From the NCBI GenBank assembly GCA_963777975.1, contig CAVZSO010000013.1, forward strand, positions 124,001 to 188,000: a DNA stretch of 64,000 nucleotides. Direction: 5' to 3'. Shown here in pieces: positions 54,295 through 64,000 of this stretch. Source of the stretch: CSP1-4 sp963777975. GTDB taxonomy: Bacteria; Chloroflexota; Limnocylindria; Limnocylindrales; CSP1-4. The position numbers and the translations under genes are program-made. The notes below the pieces were generated by a model. It saw only the letters and a program-made list of their open reading frames with translations, made no database searches and was not told the origin of the DNA. The first letter of the stretch is position 1. Each line of letters opens with the position of its first letter.

Positions 54295-54477
54295 TCAGTC
54301 CTGGTGCTGCTTGTTCGGGCGGGCTTCCTTCTGGCGGGCTCGCTCACGCGACGCTCGCTCCACCTCGGCCGACCGGTCGCGCGACATCTGTCGCGCCATG
54401 ATCGGGTCGAGCATGTAGCCGTGACCCTCGACGTCTTCGCTCTGCGGGGCTGGCTGCTCGGCCGGCTTCTTCGCCAT
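54295..54477 (-). CDS. Small charged protein with DVEGH motif
   Basis: 60 residues: MAKKPAEQPAPQSEDVEGHG, then YMLDPIMARQMSRDRSAEVE, then a basic helical tail ending KEARPNKQHQD. GAAGGAGA lies 6 bases before ATG 54477, a strong ribosome site, and a terminator follows, so it is a real small gene. The disordered start, DVEGH core and charged helix recall short conserved actinobacterial and Chloroflexota proteins of unknown role (from memory, unverified). It is divergent from the Crp gene. Confidence 0.6.
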   Translation of the reverse strand: MAKKPAEQPAPQSEDVEGHGYMLDPIMARQMSRDRSAEVERASRERARQKEARPNKQHQD

Positions 54478-54728
54478 CGTCGGTCTCCTTCGGTCGCTTC
54501 TTCCGTCCGGCCTAGCGGATGCGCCGTTCGGTGAGCACAGGATGCGCGCAGACCCGGATGCGGACAACGGCCTTGGTGACCTCCCGGGTGTCATCGATGC
54601 GACACCAGCGCCGACCTGCAAGCGACGCTGCGATCCGACCGTCGCCTCGCGCCGCCTCTTGACGCCTCCCGTTCGGGCGCCGCATCGTGCATCCTAGGCG
54701 GGTGGGCGTGAGGGCAGGGGAGGTACCG

Positions 54729-55427
54729 ATGGCCAGCGAGGGGTGGGCGGTCGAACGGCTGCGAGCGTGCGCGCTGTTCGCCCAAGCACGACCGGAGGTC
54801 CTGGCGGAGGTCGCGAGGGCGCTCCGCCGCCGCCGATTCCGGCGCAACGAGGTCATCTTCCACCAGGGCGACCCCGGCGACTCCCTGCACATCATCGCCA
54901 CCGGGGCGGTCAAGATCGTGCTTCCCTCGGCCGAAGGTGAGGAGGCCATCATCGCCACGTTGCGCGAAGGCGACTTCTTCGGCGAGCTCGCCCTGCTCGA
55001 CGGGGCGCCGCACTCGGCGACCGCGACGGCACTCGAGCCGAGCCGAGACGATGATGCTGCCGAGGCCGGTCTTCCACGACCTGCTCGACCGGGACCCCGG
55101 CCTCCGCGACGCCCTCCTGGCTGGCCTCGTCGCGCGAGCTGCGCCGCCTGACCGGTCACGTCGAGGAGCTGCACTTCCTCGACCTTGCCGGACGTCTCGC
55201 GATGCGGCTGACCCGTCTCGCGCTGGCGGCCGAGCCGGGGGCCCACGGTGAGATCCGTCTCGACTGGCCATATACGCAGTCCGACCTGGCGGCGATGATC
55301 GGCGGCACCCGTCAGAGCGTCAACAAGCTGCTCAGCGGCCTGGTCGACGAGGATCTCATCACGGATCGAGCGCGACACGCTGGTCATCACCGACGTCGAC
55401 AAGCTCGCCCTGCGCGCGGATCGCTGA
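54729..55427 (+). CDS. Crp/Fnr family transcriptional regulator (three frameshifts)
   Basis: About 232 residues. A cyclic-nucleotide-binding barrel: FAQARPEVLAEVARALRRRRF, VIFHQGDPGDSLHIIATGAVKI, LREGDFFGELALLDGAPHSATATAL (the phosphate-binding cassette has GELALLDG then HSATA rather than RSAT). Then a dimer helix and a winged HTH, WPYTQSDLAAMIGGTRQSVNKLLSGL. Frames change near 55045, 55130 and 55362, each one extra base; the repaired end is DTLVITDVDKLALRADR. GGGGAGG precedes ATG 54729. It may respond to cAMP made by the cyclase at 58831. Confidence 0.88.
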
Positions 55428-55429
55428 GG

Positions 55430-56219
55430 GTGGCCGACCGACCGCCGACCGAGGCCGTGCTCGAGATCCTGCGCGCGTCGGCGCAGCGAGCCCGCATCGG
55501 TCGGCGCCTGCAGGGCGATCCGGAGACGGCGCTGCTGCAGTCGATCGTCGACGCCACGGTCACGCTCTTCGACGCCGAGGCCGCCTCGATCGCCATCTTC
55601 GAGCGCGACCCGGACCGCCTCGAGTTCCGCGTCGCCGCCGGCGAGCAGGGCGTCGGGGCCATCGGCCTCTCGGTGCCGCCCTCGAAGGGCATCGCCGGCT
55701 TCGTCTTCTCGACCGGCCAGCCGCTGGCCCTCTCGGACGTCATGAGCGACCCGCGCTTCGATCGCGCCACGGCCGAGCGGACCGGCTACGTGCCGCGCTC
55801 GCATCGCCGCCGTGCCGCTCGTCGACGAGCGCGGCGCGGGCACGGTCGGCGTCCTGCAGCTCCTCGACAAGCGCACCTCACCGACGTTCACGCTGCGGGA
55901 CATGGAGCTGCTCGGCGTCTTCGCGCGCCAGGCCGCGGCCGCCATCCACGCGACCCGCATCCAGCGCGACCTCGATCGAGCTGCTGCGCGCCAGGCGCTC
56001 GGCGGATGGTCGGCGACGACCTCGATACCGAGGCCATCGACGACCATCGTCTCGGCGGCGACGGTCGAGCTCGACCGCGACGACCGAGGCGCCGTTCTGG
56101 GGCCTCGTCGACCGCTTCGCTCGGCTGCGGCGCGCTCGGGGAGCGCGAGTCGGCATTGGTCGCCGACCTGCTCGACCTCCTCATCCGGTATGCCGGCACC
56201 GTCCAGACGTCGAGGCTGA
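55430..56219 (+). CDS. GAF domain protein (several frameshifts)
   Basis: About 260 residues, GTG start 3 bases after the Crp stop. The N-terminal coiled segment is followed by a GAF domain: LLQSIVDATVTLFDAEAASI, RVAAGEQGVGAIGLSVPPSKG, IAGFVFSTGQPLALSDVMSD, VPLVDERGAGTVGVLQLLDK and LLGVFARQAAAAIHATRIQ. A C-terminal helical tail (RMVGDDLDTEAID, ALVADLLDLLIRYAGTV) has no known domain. Frames change near 55800, 55980, 56005, 56040, 56085 and 56130, all extra bases. The end is uncertain within about 10 bases. Probably a cytosolic sensor acting with its Crp neighbour. Confidence 0.75.
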
Positions 56220-56225
56220 CCGGCG

Positions 56226-57122
56226 GTGACCGACGTCCTGGTCCCGGCCTGGTCGGAGCCGTTCTCCGCCGCGTGCTCGCGAACGACTGTCGCGCCTGCC
56301 GGCCCTGACCGAGATCGATCGGACCTGGGCCTTCGAGGGCGCCAGCGGCGCGGCGGGATCCGGGTCGCCATCCTCGACAGCGGTCTCGAGCGCTCGACAT
56401 CCCGCGGTCTCCACGGTCGCGTCGTCGAGAGCGTCGCCATCGAGCTCGATCGGAGGGCGAGCCGCACATCGTCGAGGACGAGCGGGACGACCTCTTCGGC
56501 CACGGTACCGCCTGCGGCGGCATCGTCCTCGGCCTGGCACCTGAGGTGGAGCTCGTCTCCGTCCGCGTCCTGGGCTCGGACCTGCGCGGCAAGGGCCCGG
56601 CCTTCGTCGCCGGCCTCGAGTGGGCCATCGAGCATGGCTGCCGCGTCGCCAACCTGAGCCTCTCCTCCAAGAGCGACGCCATGTTCGGGGTCTTCCACGA
56701 GCTGGCCGACACGGCCTACTTCCGCAACGTCCTGCTCGTCTGTGCCGCGAACAACGTGCCCGGGCCGAGCTATCCGTCGCTCTTCAGCTCGGTCGTCTCG
56801 GTCGCTGCCCACGACGAGCCGGATCCCTGGCGGCTCTACTACAACCCGTCGCCGCCGGTCGAGTTCGGCGCCTGGGGCGTCGACGTGCCCATCGCCTGGC
56901 GCGACGGTGGCAACGACCGTCGCCACCGGCAACAGCTTCGCCTCGCCGCACGTCGCCGGGATGGTCGCCCTGCTCTGCTCGAAGCACCCGGACCTGACCC
57001 CGTTCGAGGTCAAGGCCGTCCTCGCGGCGATCGCCGACAACCCATCCGCCGTAGCGACGCGAGGATCGTCCGCCGCCGGGCTCGGAGGCCGCCGACGAGC
57101 ACCGTGCGTCCAGGCCCTGCTA
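56226..57122 (+). CDS. Subtilisin-like (S8) serine protease, apparently cytosolic (several frameshifts)
   Basis: About 295 residues after repair. The S8 catalytic triad is complete: D in RVAILDSGLE, H in LFGHGTACGGIV, S in ATGNSFASPHVAGMVALL; the oxyanion Asn region is CAANNVPGPSYPSLF. The N-terminus (VTDVLVPAWSEPF) has no signal peptide or propeptide of the usual secreted type. At least six single-base insertions break it between 56290 and 57070, so the end (57122 or up to 57170) is uncertain. Its place between a GAF protein and metG gives no clear target. Confidence 0.78.
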
Positions 57123-57135
57123 GGCTTGGTGGCCC

Positions 57136-58790
57136 ATGAGCGATCATGCCGCGCGAGCGCTACTACCTGACCACGGCCATCGCCTATGCCAACAACCGGC
57201 CTGGCATCCACACGCTCTACGAGGTCGTGGCCAGCGATGTCATCGCGCGCTGGCATCGGATGTGCGGCGACGCCGACCCGCTTCCTGACCGGCACCGATG
57301 AGCATTCGGTCAACATCGCGATGCGGCGCCGCCGAGCGAGACCAGCCGCCCAAGGCCTTCGTCGACGAGATGGTCGGGCTCTTCCGAGAGCGCCGAGGAC
57401 GCGCTCGGCATCGCCCCCGATCGATTCATCCGGACGACCGATCCCGACCATGTTCGGGCGGCCCAGGAGATGGTCCGACGCGCCCATCAGAACGGCGACA
57501 TCTACCGCGGCACCTACGAGGGCTGGTACTGCCCGAACGAGGGCTTCCGCAACGTCAGCGACCTGATCGAGGACGCGCGCGGGCTTCCACTGCCCCAACC
57601 ATCCCGACGTCGCCCTGCAGTGGCTGACGGAACAGAACTGGTTCTTCCGGCTGTCGGCCTACCAGGAGCGCCTCGAACGCCATTACGCCGAGCACCCGGA
57701 CTGGGTCCAGCCCGACTATCGGCGCAACGAGATGCTCGGGCTTCATCCGCCAGGGCCTGGAGGACTTCTCGATCAGCCGCGAGAACGCCGGCGGCTGGGG
57801 CATCCCGTTCCCGATCGCCGAGAATGGCGAGACGCGCCGAGCGCGAGGACGGCAGCTGGGACCCGGAGGCGGGCACCGTCTACGTCTGGTACGACGCGCT
57901 CATCAACTACATCACCGGGGCCGGCTTCCCCGACGACCCGGTCGCGTTCGAACGATGGTGGCCGGCGGACCTGCACGTCATCGGCAAGGACATCGCCCGC
58001 TTCCACACCATCTACTGGCCGGCCATGCTCTGGAGCGCCGGCCTCGAGCCACCGCGTCGCGTCTGGATCCACGGCTGGCTGCTCGTGCAGGGCGAGCGCA
58101 TGAGCAAGAGCCGCGGCAACTTCTTCGACCCGAATGCGATGGTCGACGCGCTGGGCGTCGACGGCACGCGCTACGTGCTGCTGCGCGAGGCCGCCTTCGA
58201 CCGCGACTCGGACGTGAGCTGGGACTCCTTCCTGCGACGCTACAACGCGGATCTGGCCAACGATTGGGGCAACCTCGTCAACCGCACCGTGACCATGGCC
58301 CGCCGCTACCTCGGCGGCGAACGACCAGCGCCCCAGGCGGCTGACGTCGCGCACCTGGCAGAGGGCTGGTCCGAGACGCTCGACCGGTACCGCGCCGCGA
58401 TCGAGGGCTGCCGCCTCCACGATGCACTCGGCCAATTCGCGGAGCTCGTCGGGCGCGCGAATCGGACCGTCGACGCCGAACAGCCATGGGTCCTGGCCAA
58501 GGCCGCGACGGCCGGCGATGCTGCCGCGGAGCGAGCGTCTGTCCGGCGTCCTCGGCGACCTCATCGAGACCTGTCGGCTGATGGCCTTGGTCGTGGCGCC
58601 GTTCATGCCAACCACCGCGCCTCAGGTGCTCGCGCAGCTCGGCTACGACTACCCGTATGCCGCGGATGGCAACGGAGGCCCGCCGCTGCTCGACGAGCTG
58701 ATCTGGGGTGCCCACGCGCATGACAACGGGCTGCTCGGCGAGCCGGTGCCCCTCTTCCCGCGCCTCGACCTCGAGGCTTCGACGGCTTGA
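57136..58790 (+). CDS. metG: Methionyl-tRNA synthetase (many frameshifts)
   Basis: About 548 residues. Class I synthetase: YYLTTAIAYANNRPGIHTLYE carries the HIGH-type motif, FLTGTDEHSVNIA and DFSISRENAGGWGIPFP the methionine pocket, and ERMSKSRGNFFDPN the KMSKS loop. The usual zinc knuckle is reduced: only YCPNEGF and FHCPNHPD are seen, two Cys instead of four. There is no C-terminal tRNA-binding OB domain. Frames change near 57150, 57275, 57325, 57395, 57580, 57740, 57830 and 58535, all extra bases. The start may be ATG 57136 or 57146. Confidence 0.93.
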
Positions 58791-58818
58791 CGCACTTCCC
58801 GCGCAGCGAACCGACGCC

Positions 58819-58824
58819 TACGAT
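58819..58824 (+). promoter_or_regulatory. Leaderless-type -10 (TACGAT) before cyclase gene
   Basis: TACGAT ends 6 bases before GTG 58831; no ribosome site is present. Confidence 0.5.
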
Positions 58825-58830
58825 GCGACC

Positions 58831-61800
58831 GTGACCTGCCAGACCTGCGGCCGGACCCTCGATCCCGGCACGCGCTTCTGCCCCGCCTGCGGAACCCCGA
58901 CCGAGCGCGCCTGCGCCTCGTGCGGCACGGCCCTGCCTGCCGATGCGCGCTTCTGTCCCGCGTGCGGGACGCCGGCGCCGGGCATCGGCGCACCGCCCGC
59001 AACGGTGTGCGCCACCGATCGAACGACGCGGATAGCCTCCGTCCAGCGCAGGTGGTGACCGCCGCGCCCGATTCTGGCCGGGAGCGCAAGGTCGCGACCA
59101 TGGTCTTCGCCGACCTGGTCGGCTTCACCAGCCTCAACGAGTCCGCCGACCCGGAGCTCGTGCAGGCGCTGGTGACGCGCGCGTTCGATCGCCTGAGCAC
59201 GGAGGTCGCGCGCTACGAGGGCCTGGTCGAGAAGTTCGCCGGCGACGCGATGCTGGCCGTCTTCGGGGTCCCGGCCATCCACGAGGACGACGCCGAGCGC
59301 GCCGTCCGGGCGGCTCTCGAGATGCAGGCGGCGATGGTCGAGCTGGCCGGCGAGCTGCGGCGCGAAGGCCACCCGGAGCTCAGCCTGCGCATCGGCGTCG
59401 AGACCGGCGAGGTCCTCGTCGACCTCGGGCGGGCCAGCGGCGAGCGTGACCGGATCGTGACCGGAGACGCCGTCAATACGGCCGCGCGTCTGCAGCAGGT
59501 CGCCCTGCCGGGCGCCATCGTCGTCGGGCCCTTTACCTACGCCGCCACGCGCGACGTGGTCGACTACGAGGAGCTGCCGGCGGCCGTCCTGAAGGGCAAG
59601 GCGCTGCCGGTCGCCGCCTGGCGGGCCGTCGCGGTCAAGGCACGACGCGGTGGTGTCCGCCCGTCGCTGGGCATCGAGGCGCCGCTCATCGGGCGGGACG
59701 AGGAGATCGCGCTGCTCAAGGAGACCGTGCGCCGGATGGTGTCGGAGCGGCGGCCGCACCTGGTGACGGTCATCGGCTCGGCCGGCGTCGGCAAGTCGCG
59801 CCTGACCTGGGAGCTCGAGAAGTACCTCGACGGGCTGCCGGATGTCTTCTATTGGCGCAAGGGGCGTTGCCTGGCGTACGCCCAGTCCTCGTACTCCGCG
59901 CTGGCCGACGCCGTCAAGGCCGACGCCCAGATCCTCGACGACGACGCGCCGGCCACCGCGCAGGCCAAGCTCGAGGCGCGCATGGCCGAGCTGGGCTGCG
60001 CCGGCGACGCCCAGATCGCCAGGGCGCTGGCGGCGCTGCTGGCCATCGGCCCGAACGAGGGGCATCGGGCGCGACGCGCTGTATGACGCCTGGCGTCGGT
60101 ACCTCGAGGCCCTCGCCGCCGACAACCCGCTGGTGCTCGTCCAGGAGGACATCCACTGGGCCGACGAAGGCCTGCTCGAATTCCTCGAGTACCTCGCGCG
60201 CTGGGCGGAGGGCCCCATCCTCATCCTCTGCCTGGCCCGTCACGAGCTGCTCGAGCGTCGCGCGGCCTGGGGCGGCGGCATCCCCAACGCGGCGTCCATC
60301 GTCCTCGAGCCGCTCGACGCGACCGAGAGCGCCCAGCTCGTGGATGGCCTGCTCGCGGGTGGTCTGCCGTCGGAGCTGCGCGATCGCGTCGTGGCCCTCG
60401 CGGATGGCAACCCGCTCTTCACCGAGGAGCTGGTGCGCATGTTCGTGGACCGGGGGGTGGTGCGCTTCGCCGATGACACGTGGCAGCTGGCGCGCCCGGT
60501 CGAGGAGGTCGAGATCCCGGGCTCGATCCAGGCCGTCCTGGCGGCGCGGCTCGACGGCCTGCCCGCGGCCGAGAAGCGCGCAGCGCAGAACGCCAGCGTC
60601 GTCGGCCGCATCTTCTGGGACGCGCTCATCGCGCACCTGGCCAGGCAGGGTGCGTCCGACACGGGCGAGGTCCTGCGGCGGCTGCGGGTCAAGGAGCTCG
60701 TCGTGCCGCGCTCGCCGTCGGCCTTGGCCGGCGCCGCCGAGTTCGGATTCCGGCACGTCCTCATCCGCGACGTGGCCTACGAGTCGCTGCCCAAGCGCGA
60801 CCGTGCCGCCAAGCACCTCGACGTGGCGCGTTGGGCGGAGTCGACCATGGCCGACCGCCAGGACGAGATGGTCGAGCTGCTGGCGGCCCACTACCTGGCT
60901 GCCCTGCGCTACGAAGAGGAGTTCGCCTCGGCCGACTCCGAGCGCCTGCGAGACCTGCGCACGAAGACGTACGCCTACGCTCGACGGGCCGCCGCACGCG
61001 CCGATGGCGTGGCCAACAAGGAGAGCGCCGCGCGCTGGTATGGCGTGGCCGTCGAGCAGGCGCGTGCGCTCGATCTGGCGCCGGCTCGAGCGTGCCGAGC
61101 TCGGCGATGGAGTACTCGACGCGGCCGCGAGCGGGTACGAGCCGCACGAGCCACGATCCGGCGGATCGACGAGGAGGCGCTGCTGCTGGTGACCGGCGCG
61201 GGTCCCACGACAGCTCGAGCGAGGTCCGGCTCGAGGCCACCGATCCGCGTCGAACTCGCGTTCTTCCGCTATGTCCGCCAATGACCTCGCCGGTGCCCGC
61301 GCGGTCCTCACTCGAGGGCCTCGCCAGGCTCGAGGACGGTCCGCCGACCTGGGAGCGCGCTGCGCTCCGGTCGCGGCTCGGCTGGACGTATTGGCGAGCT
61401 GGGCCGCTCGAAGAGGCACCGGCAATCCTGCGTCGGTGCCATCGCGGACGCCCAGGCCTGCGGTGCCGACGACATCGAGCGGATGGCCCTGCACGACCTC
61501 GCCATCGCTGAAGGGATGCTCGGCGATCCGAAGGAGTCGGTCGATCTGATCCTGCGCAGCATGGAGCTCGCTCGGGCGGCCGATGATCGCGTGCTGCTCG
61601 GCCGCTGCTACATCAACGTGCCCGCCATCATGCTCGGCAACGGCGAGCTCGCCGACCGACATCCTGCCGATCATGGCCGAGGGGCTCGAGCGCACGCGCC
61701 GCAGCCTCGACCACACGTCGACCTCATGGATCGTCCAGAACCGCGCGGACCTGCTGGTCATGGTGGGCCGGTTTCCCGAAGCGCTCGCGGACGCCGAGGA

Positions 61801-62491
61801 AGCCCTGGCCGAGGCACGACTCATCGGCGAGCCAGGGCGGATCCAGGGCTGCCTCGGTGAGCGGGCCTGGGTCCGCTTCCACGTCGGCGATCGGCAGGGC
61901 GCGAGCGATGACCTTGCCGAAGCTCGGACGGTCGAGGGTCAGGCCGAGCCTCAGGCGATCATCTATGAAGCCCTCATGGACGCCTTGATCGAGTGGCCCT
62001 CCGACCCGGTCAGCGCGGCACGACGCATGCAGGTCGCGGCCGAGTCGCCGGACGCCGCGCCAGCGTCGCTGCTCGACGCTGCACCGATCGGCATCCGGAT
62101 GGCGTACCGGGCCGATGAGGCGACGGCGCTGCACGCACTCGTCGAGCGCTACCTGAGCGTCGCCGAGCGAACCACGGGACCGGTCCGCCGGCTCGAGCGC
62201 CGCTGGTTCAGCGCCCTGCTCGAGGCGCCAGACGTCGCGCTGGCCCAGATCAAGGAGGTCGCAGCCGGCTTCGAGGCGATCGCGTTCCCGGGCCAGGCGG
62301 CAGACGCTTGGGCCGACGCAGCCTGGGTCGCTGCGCGGCTCGAGGATGCCGAGGAGGCCGCCGCGCTCGCGGCCAAGGCTCGCGCCCTGTACGCCGCATG
62401 CTCCGGTGTGCCCATGCTTGGTGATATGCCGGCTGGCGTCGATCCCGGCCTCGCGACCGACCTCACGCCGGCGACTCCGGTCAGCGCCTGA
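58831..62491 (+). CDS. Zinc-ribbon adenylate/guanylate cyclase with AAA-type ATPase and TPR region (several frameshifts)
   Basis: About 1210 residues. Two N-terminal zinc ribbons (CQTCGRTL...FCPACGTP and CASCGTAL...FCPACGTP) are followed by a class III cyclase domain with VFADLVGFTSLNE, KFAGDAMLAVFG and GDAVNTAARLQ. An ATPase domain (GRDEEIALLKE, Walker A GSAGVGKSRL, VQEDIHWADEGLLEFLEYLA) and a long TPR-like helical region follow, in the AfsR/MalT-like STAND architecture. Frames change near 59015, 60062, 61085, 61130, 61280, 61435 and 61660. It likely makes cAMP or cGMP in the cytoplasm under control of the C-terminal sensor. The last part (61583-62491) is intact. Confidence 0.85.
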
Positions 62492-62494
62492 GCC

Positions 62495-63322
62495 GTGCGG
62501 CTCGTCGACTCGCACGGCCACGTCCAGGCCGAAGCCTTCGCATCCGACGCCGACGAGGTCATCGTCGCCGCCCAGCTGGCCGGCGTCGAGCGGATCCTGG
62601 TGCCGGGCTGGGACCACGCGTCGAGCGAGGCCTCTATGACGCTCGCTCGCCGTTTCGACGATCTCGACGCCTCGGTCGGCGTCCATCCGCACGCGGCCGC
62701 AGAGGTCGGCGACGAGGCATGGACCTCGATGGTGGCTCTGGCTTCGGACCCCGTCGTCGTGGCCGTCGGGGAGACCGGCCTCGACTATGACCGCGCCTTC
62801 GCCCCGCGCGCGACACAGCTGACCAACCTGCGCCGCAACCTCCGCCTCGCCTTCGAGACCGGCAAGCCGGCCATCCTTCACTGCCGCTCCCGTGCGGGCG
62901 AGCGTGATGCGCAAGACGAGCTCCTGGCCGAGTTGCGTGCTGCCGGTGTCGGCGGCTCAGCGTGGGGCACCGTCTTCGGCGAGCGTCCGGCGGCGCTCCT
63001 CCATTCCTTCTCGGGCCCGGTCGACTATGCGGAGTCGGCCCTCGAGATGGGCCTCGCCATCAGCTTCAGCGGCCTCGTCTTCCGGGCTGGGGAGGAGGCC
63101 AGCTCGGTCGTCGCCCACCTCGTGCCCGACGATCGGGTCCTCGTCGAGACGGATTCGCCGTACCTCCCACCGCCCGGCGCCCCGCGGCGGCGCAACGAGC
63201 CGCTGTGGGTCGAGGTCACCGCCCGGTGGCTGGCCGAGTGGCGAAAGGCCGACCCGGAGTCGCTTGGCGATCAGCTGGTCGCCAACTACGACGCGATCTT
63301 CCGTTCGCGATCGATCGTCTGA
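62495..63322 (+). CDS. tatD: TatD family metal-dependent hydrolase
   Basis: 275 residues, intact, GTG start 3 bases after the cyclase stop. Metal ligands in order: HxH in DSHGHV, E in AVGETGLD, H in AILHCRSRAG, H in LLHSFSG, D in VETDSPYL. This matches the TatD/YcfH deoxyribonuclease family (3'-5' exonuclease, sometimes D-aminoacyl-tRNA-linked). Often next to metG and rsmI in other bacteria; both are nearby here. Confidence 0.93.
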   Translation: MRLVDSHGHVQAEAFASDADEVIVAAQLAGVERILVPGWDHASSEASMTLARRFDDLDASVGVHPHAAAEVGDEAWTSMVALASDPVVVAVGETGLDYDRAFAPRATQLTNLRRNLRLAFETGKPAILHCRSRAGERDAQDELLAELRAAGVGGSAWGTVFGERPAALLHSFSGPVDYAESALEMGLAISFSGLVFRAGEEASSVVAHLVPDDRVLVETDSPYLPPPGAPRRRNEPLWVEVTARWLAEWRKADPESLGDQLVANYDAIFRSRSIV

Positions 63323-63370
63323 CCCTCGCCGCGCAGCGACCTGTTCGCGGTCGGCGCTCGAGCTCGGCCG

Positions 63371-64000
63371 TCAGCTAGCGCTGAATCGGGCGCGCAGAAG
63401 GTCGCTGCCTTCCGCGTCGGTTAGCCGGTAGGCCCAGCCGTCGCCGTCCGGCCACGTGGCGCCCTGCAGCGCCGCTCCAGGCTCCGCGGCCCGTTGATAC
63501 TCGAGCACGTATCGACGCGGTCGAGCGCCGAGCACCTCGACGGCGCCGGCTTCGGCCAGGGATTCCTCGAGGTAGTCGACGTAGGCCGCGTTGTTGACGT
63601 GCGCCAGGGGATCGACCTCCGATCGTCTGACATGGAACGTTCGAAGGTGCGCGCTGGGCGGCGTGGCCGCTAGCGGAACGCGCGCAGGCTCGAAGGTCGA
63701 GGGCACGGCCGGGAAGGCGTCCTCGAAGTCGGGCGGGATGCGGACCGGCACGAGGCCGGGACCGGTCAGCAGCCAGTCGGTGTCGACCGTGGCTACCAGC
63801 GCGCCGGCCTGATCGATGACCTCGCCATGTCGCCGGGCGAGGACGCGGCGCATGCCGAGGACCTCGGTCGTCACGGTCAGCGATGTGCCGGCCAGGCTCG
63901 GCCCGAGGATGTCCAGCGTCAGGCAGCGCACCACCCAGGTCAGGCCGCGCCCGAGGTACCAGGCGCGGTCGAAGCCGGCGAGATCGGAATGCACCCAGGC
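63371..64000 (-). CDS. Acyl-ACP thioesterase-like protein (partial)
   Basis: The last 209 or so residues of a double hot-dog protein; the N-terminus lies beyond the window. In the second hot-dog, VDPLAHVNNAAYVDYLEESL is the classic 4HBT/FatA motif; the first half includes WVVRCLTLDILGPSL and RVLARRHGEVIDQAGALVATVDTDW. Such enzymes release fatty acids from ACP or CoA. Convergent with tatD; 48 bases between them hold nothing clear. Confidence 0.82.
   Translation of the reverse strand, partial: AWVHSDLAGFDRAWYLGRGLTWVVRCLTLDILGPSLAGTSLTVTTEVLGMRRVLARRHGEVIDQAGALVATVDTDWLLTGPGLVPVRIPPDFEDAFPAVPSTFEPARVPLAATPPSAHLRTFHVRRSEVDPLAHVNNAAYVDYLEESLAEAGAVEVLGARPRRYVLEYQRAAEPGAALQGATWPDGDGWAYRLTDAEGSDLLRARFSAS

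Noticed and set aside
54478..54728. Additional small gene in the divergent gap before the Crp gene
   Set aside because: Only short, low-quality frames without ribosome sites are present. A TTGACG at 54659 has no convincing -10 partner, so no promoter was called.

Overview
The window is high-GC bacterial chromosome with short intergenic gaps and many ATGA/GTGA gene overlaps. Gene content, the very common Opp/Dpp transport operons, the zinc-ribbon/cyclase/ATPase regulator and the many proline/alanine/serine-rich lipoprotein leaders fit an uncultured Chloroflexota (Limnocylindria-like) organism. That placement is inference from gene style, not from a marker gene. Both ends cut a gene: a MetE-like methyltransferase on the left and an acyl-thioesterase on the right.

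Layout. 0-8 kb: MetE-like C-terminus, an orphan immunity-like protein, a RibD-type reductase, an M28 peptidase lipoprotein, an FAD amine oxidase, an ABC ATPase and a membrane Ser/Thr kinase with a beta-propeller. 8-11 kb: aconitase on the minus strand. 11-18.4 kb: a lipoprotein, a DUF2520 Rossmann protein, a NUDIX hydrolase and the glycine cleavage operon gcvT-H-PA-PB. 18.4-33.5 kb: three family-5 solute-binding lipoproteins with two full oligopeptide-type ABC transporters in tandem. 33.5-38.7 kb: a split glutamine-dependent NAD synthetase, rsmI, a cation/proton antiporter, an uncharacterised small membrane protein and ssb. 38.8-40.4 kb: a GGDEF/HD-GYP protein on the minus strand. 40.8-53.7 kb: a purine cluster purA-D-B-C-S-Q-L-F-M-N-H covering PRPP to IMP and adenylosuccinate except the purE/purK step. 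53.8-64 kb: two small proteins, a Crp-type regulator, a GAF protein, a subtilase, metG, a large cyclase/ATPase/TPR regulator, tatD and a thioesterase.

Two general properties matter for reading the list. First, about half of the genes are broken by frame shifts. In almost every case where homology reveals the true frame, the fix is removal of one base (an insertion in this sequence). They are dense at 42.6-62 kb and absent from 24.0 to 37.9 kb. I treat these genes as real and intact in the organism, with uncorrected insertion errors in the sequence, and give composite coordinates. Second, several genes carry a TAnnnT hexamer 6-7 bases before the start codon with no Shine-Dalgarno sequence, the signature of leaderless transcripts; other genes have clear GGAGG sites.

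The features I find most worth testing are the first transporter operon, whose permease has about 75 extra residues with two extra membrane helices and whose binding proteins share a Cys-pair insertion; an apparent PurN-PurH fusion; the structured leaders before the transporter and purA genes; and a 30-codon leader peptide coupled to the third binding protein.
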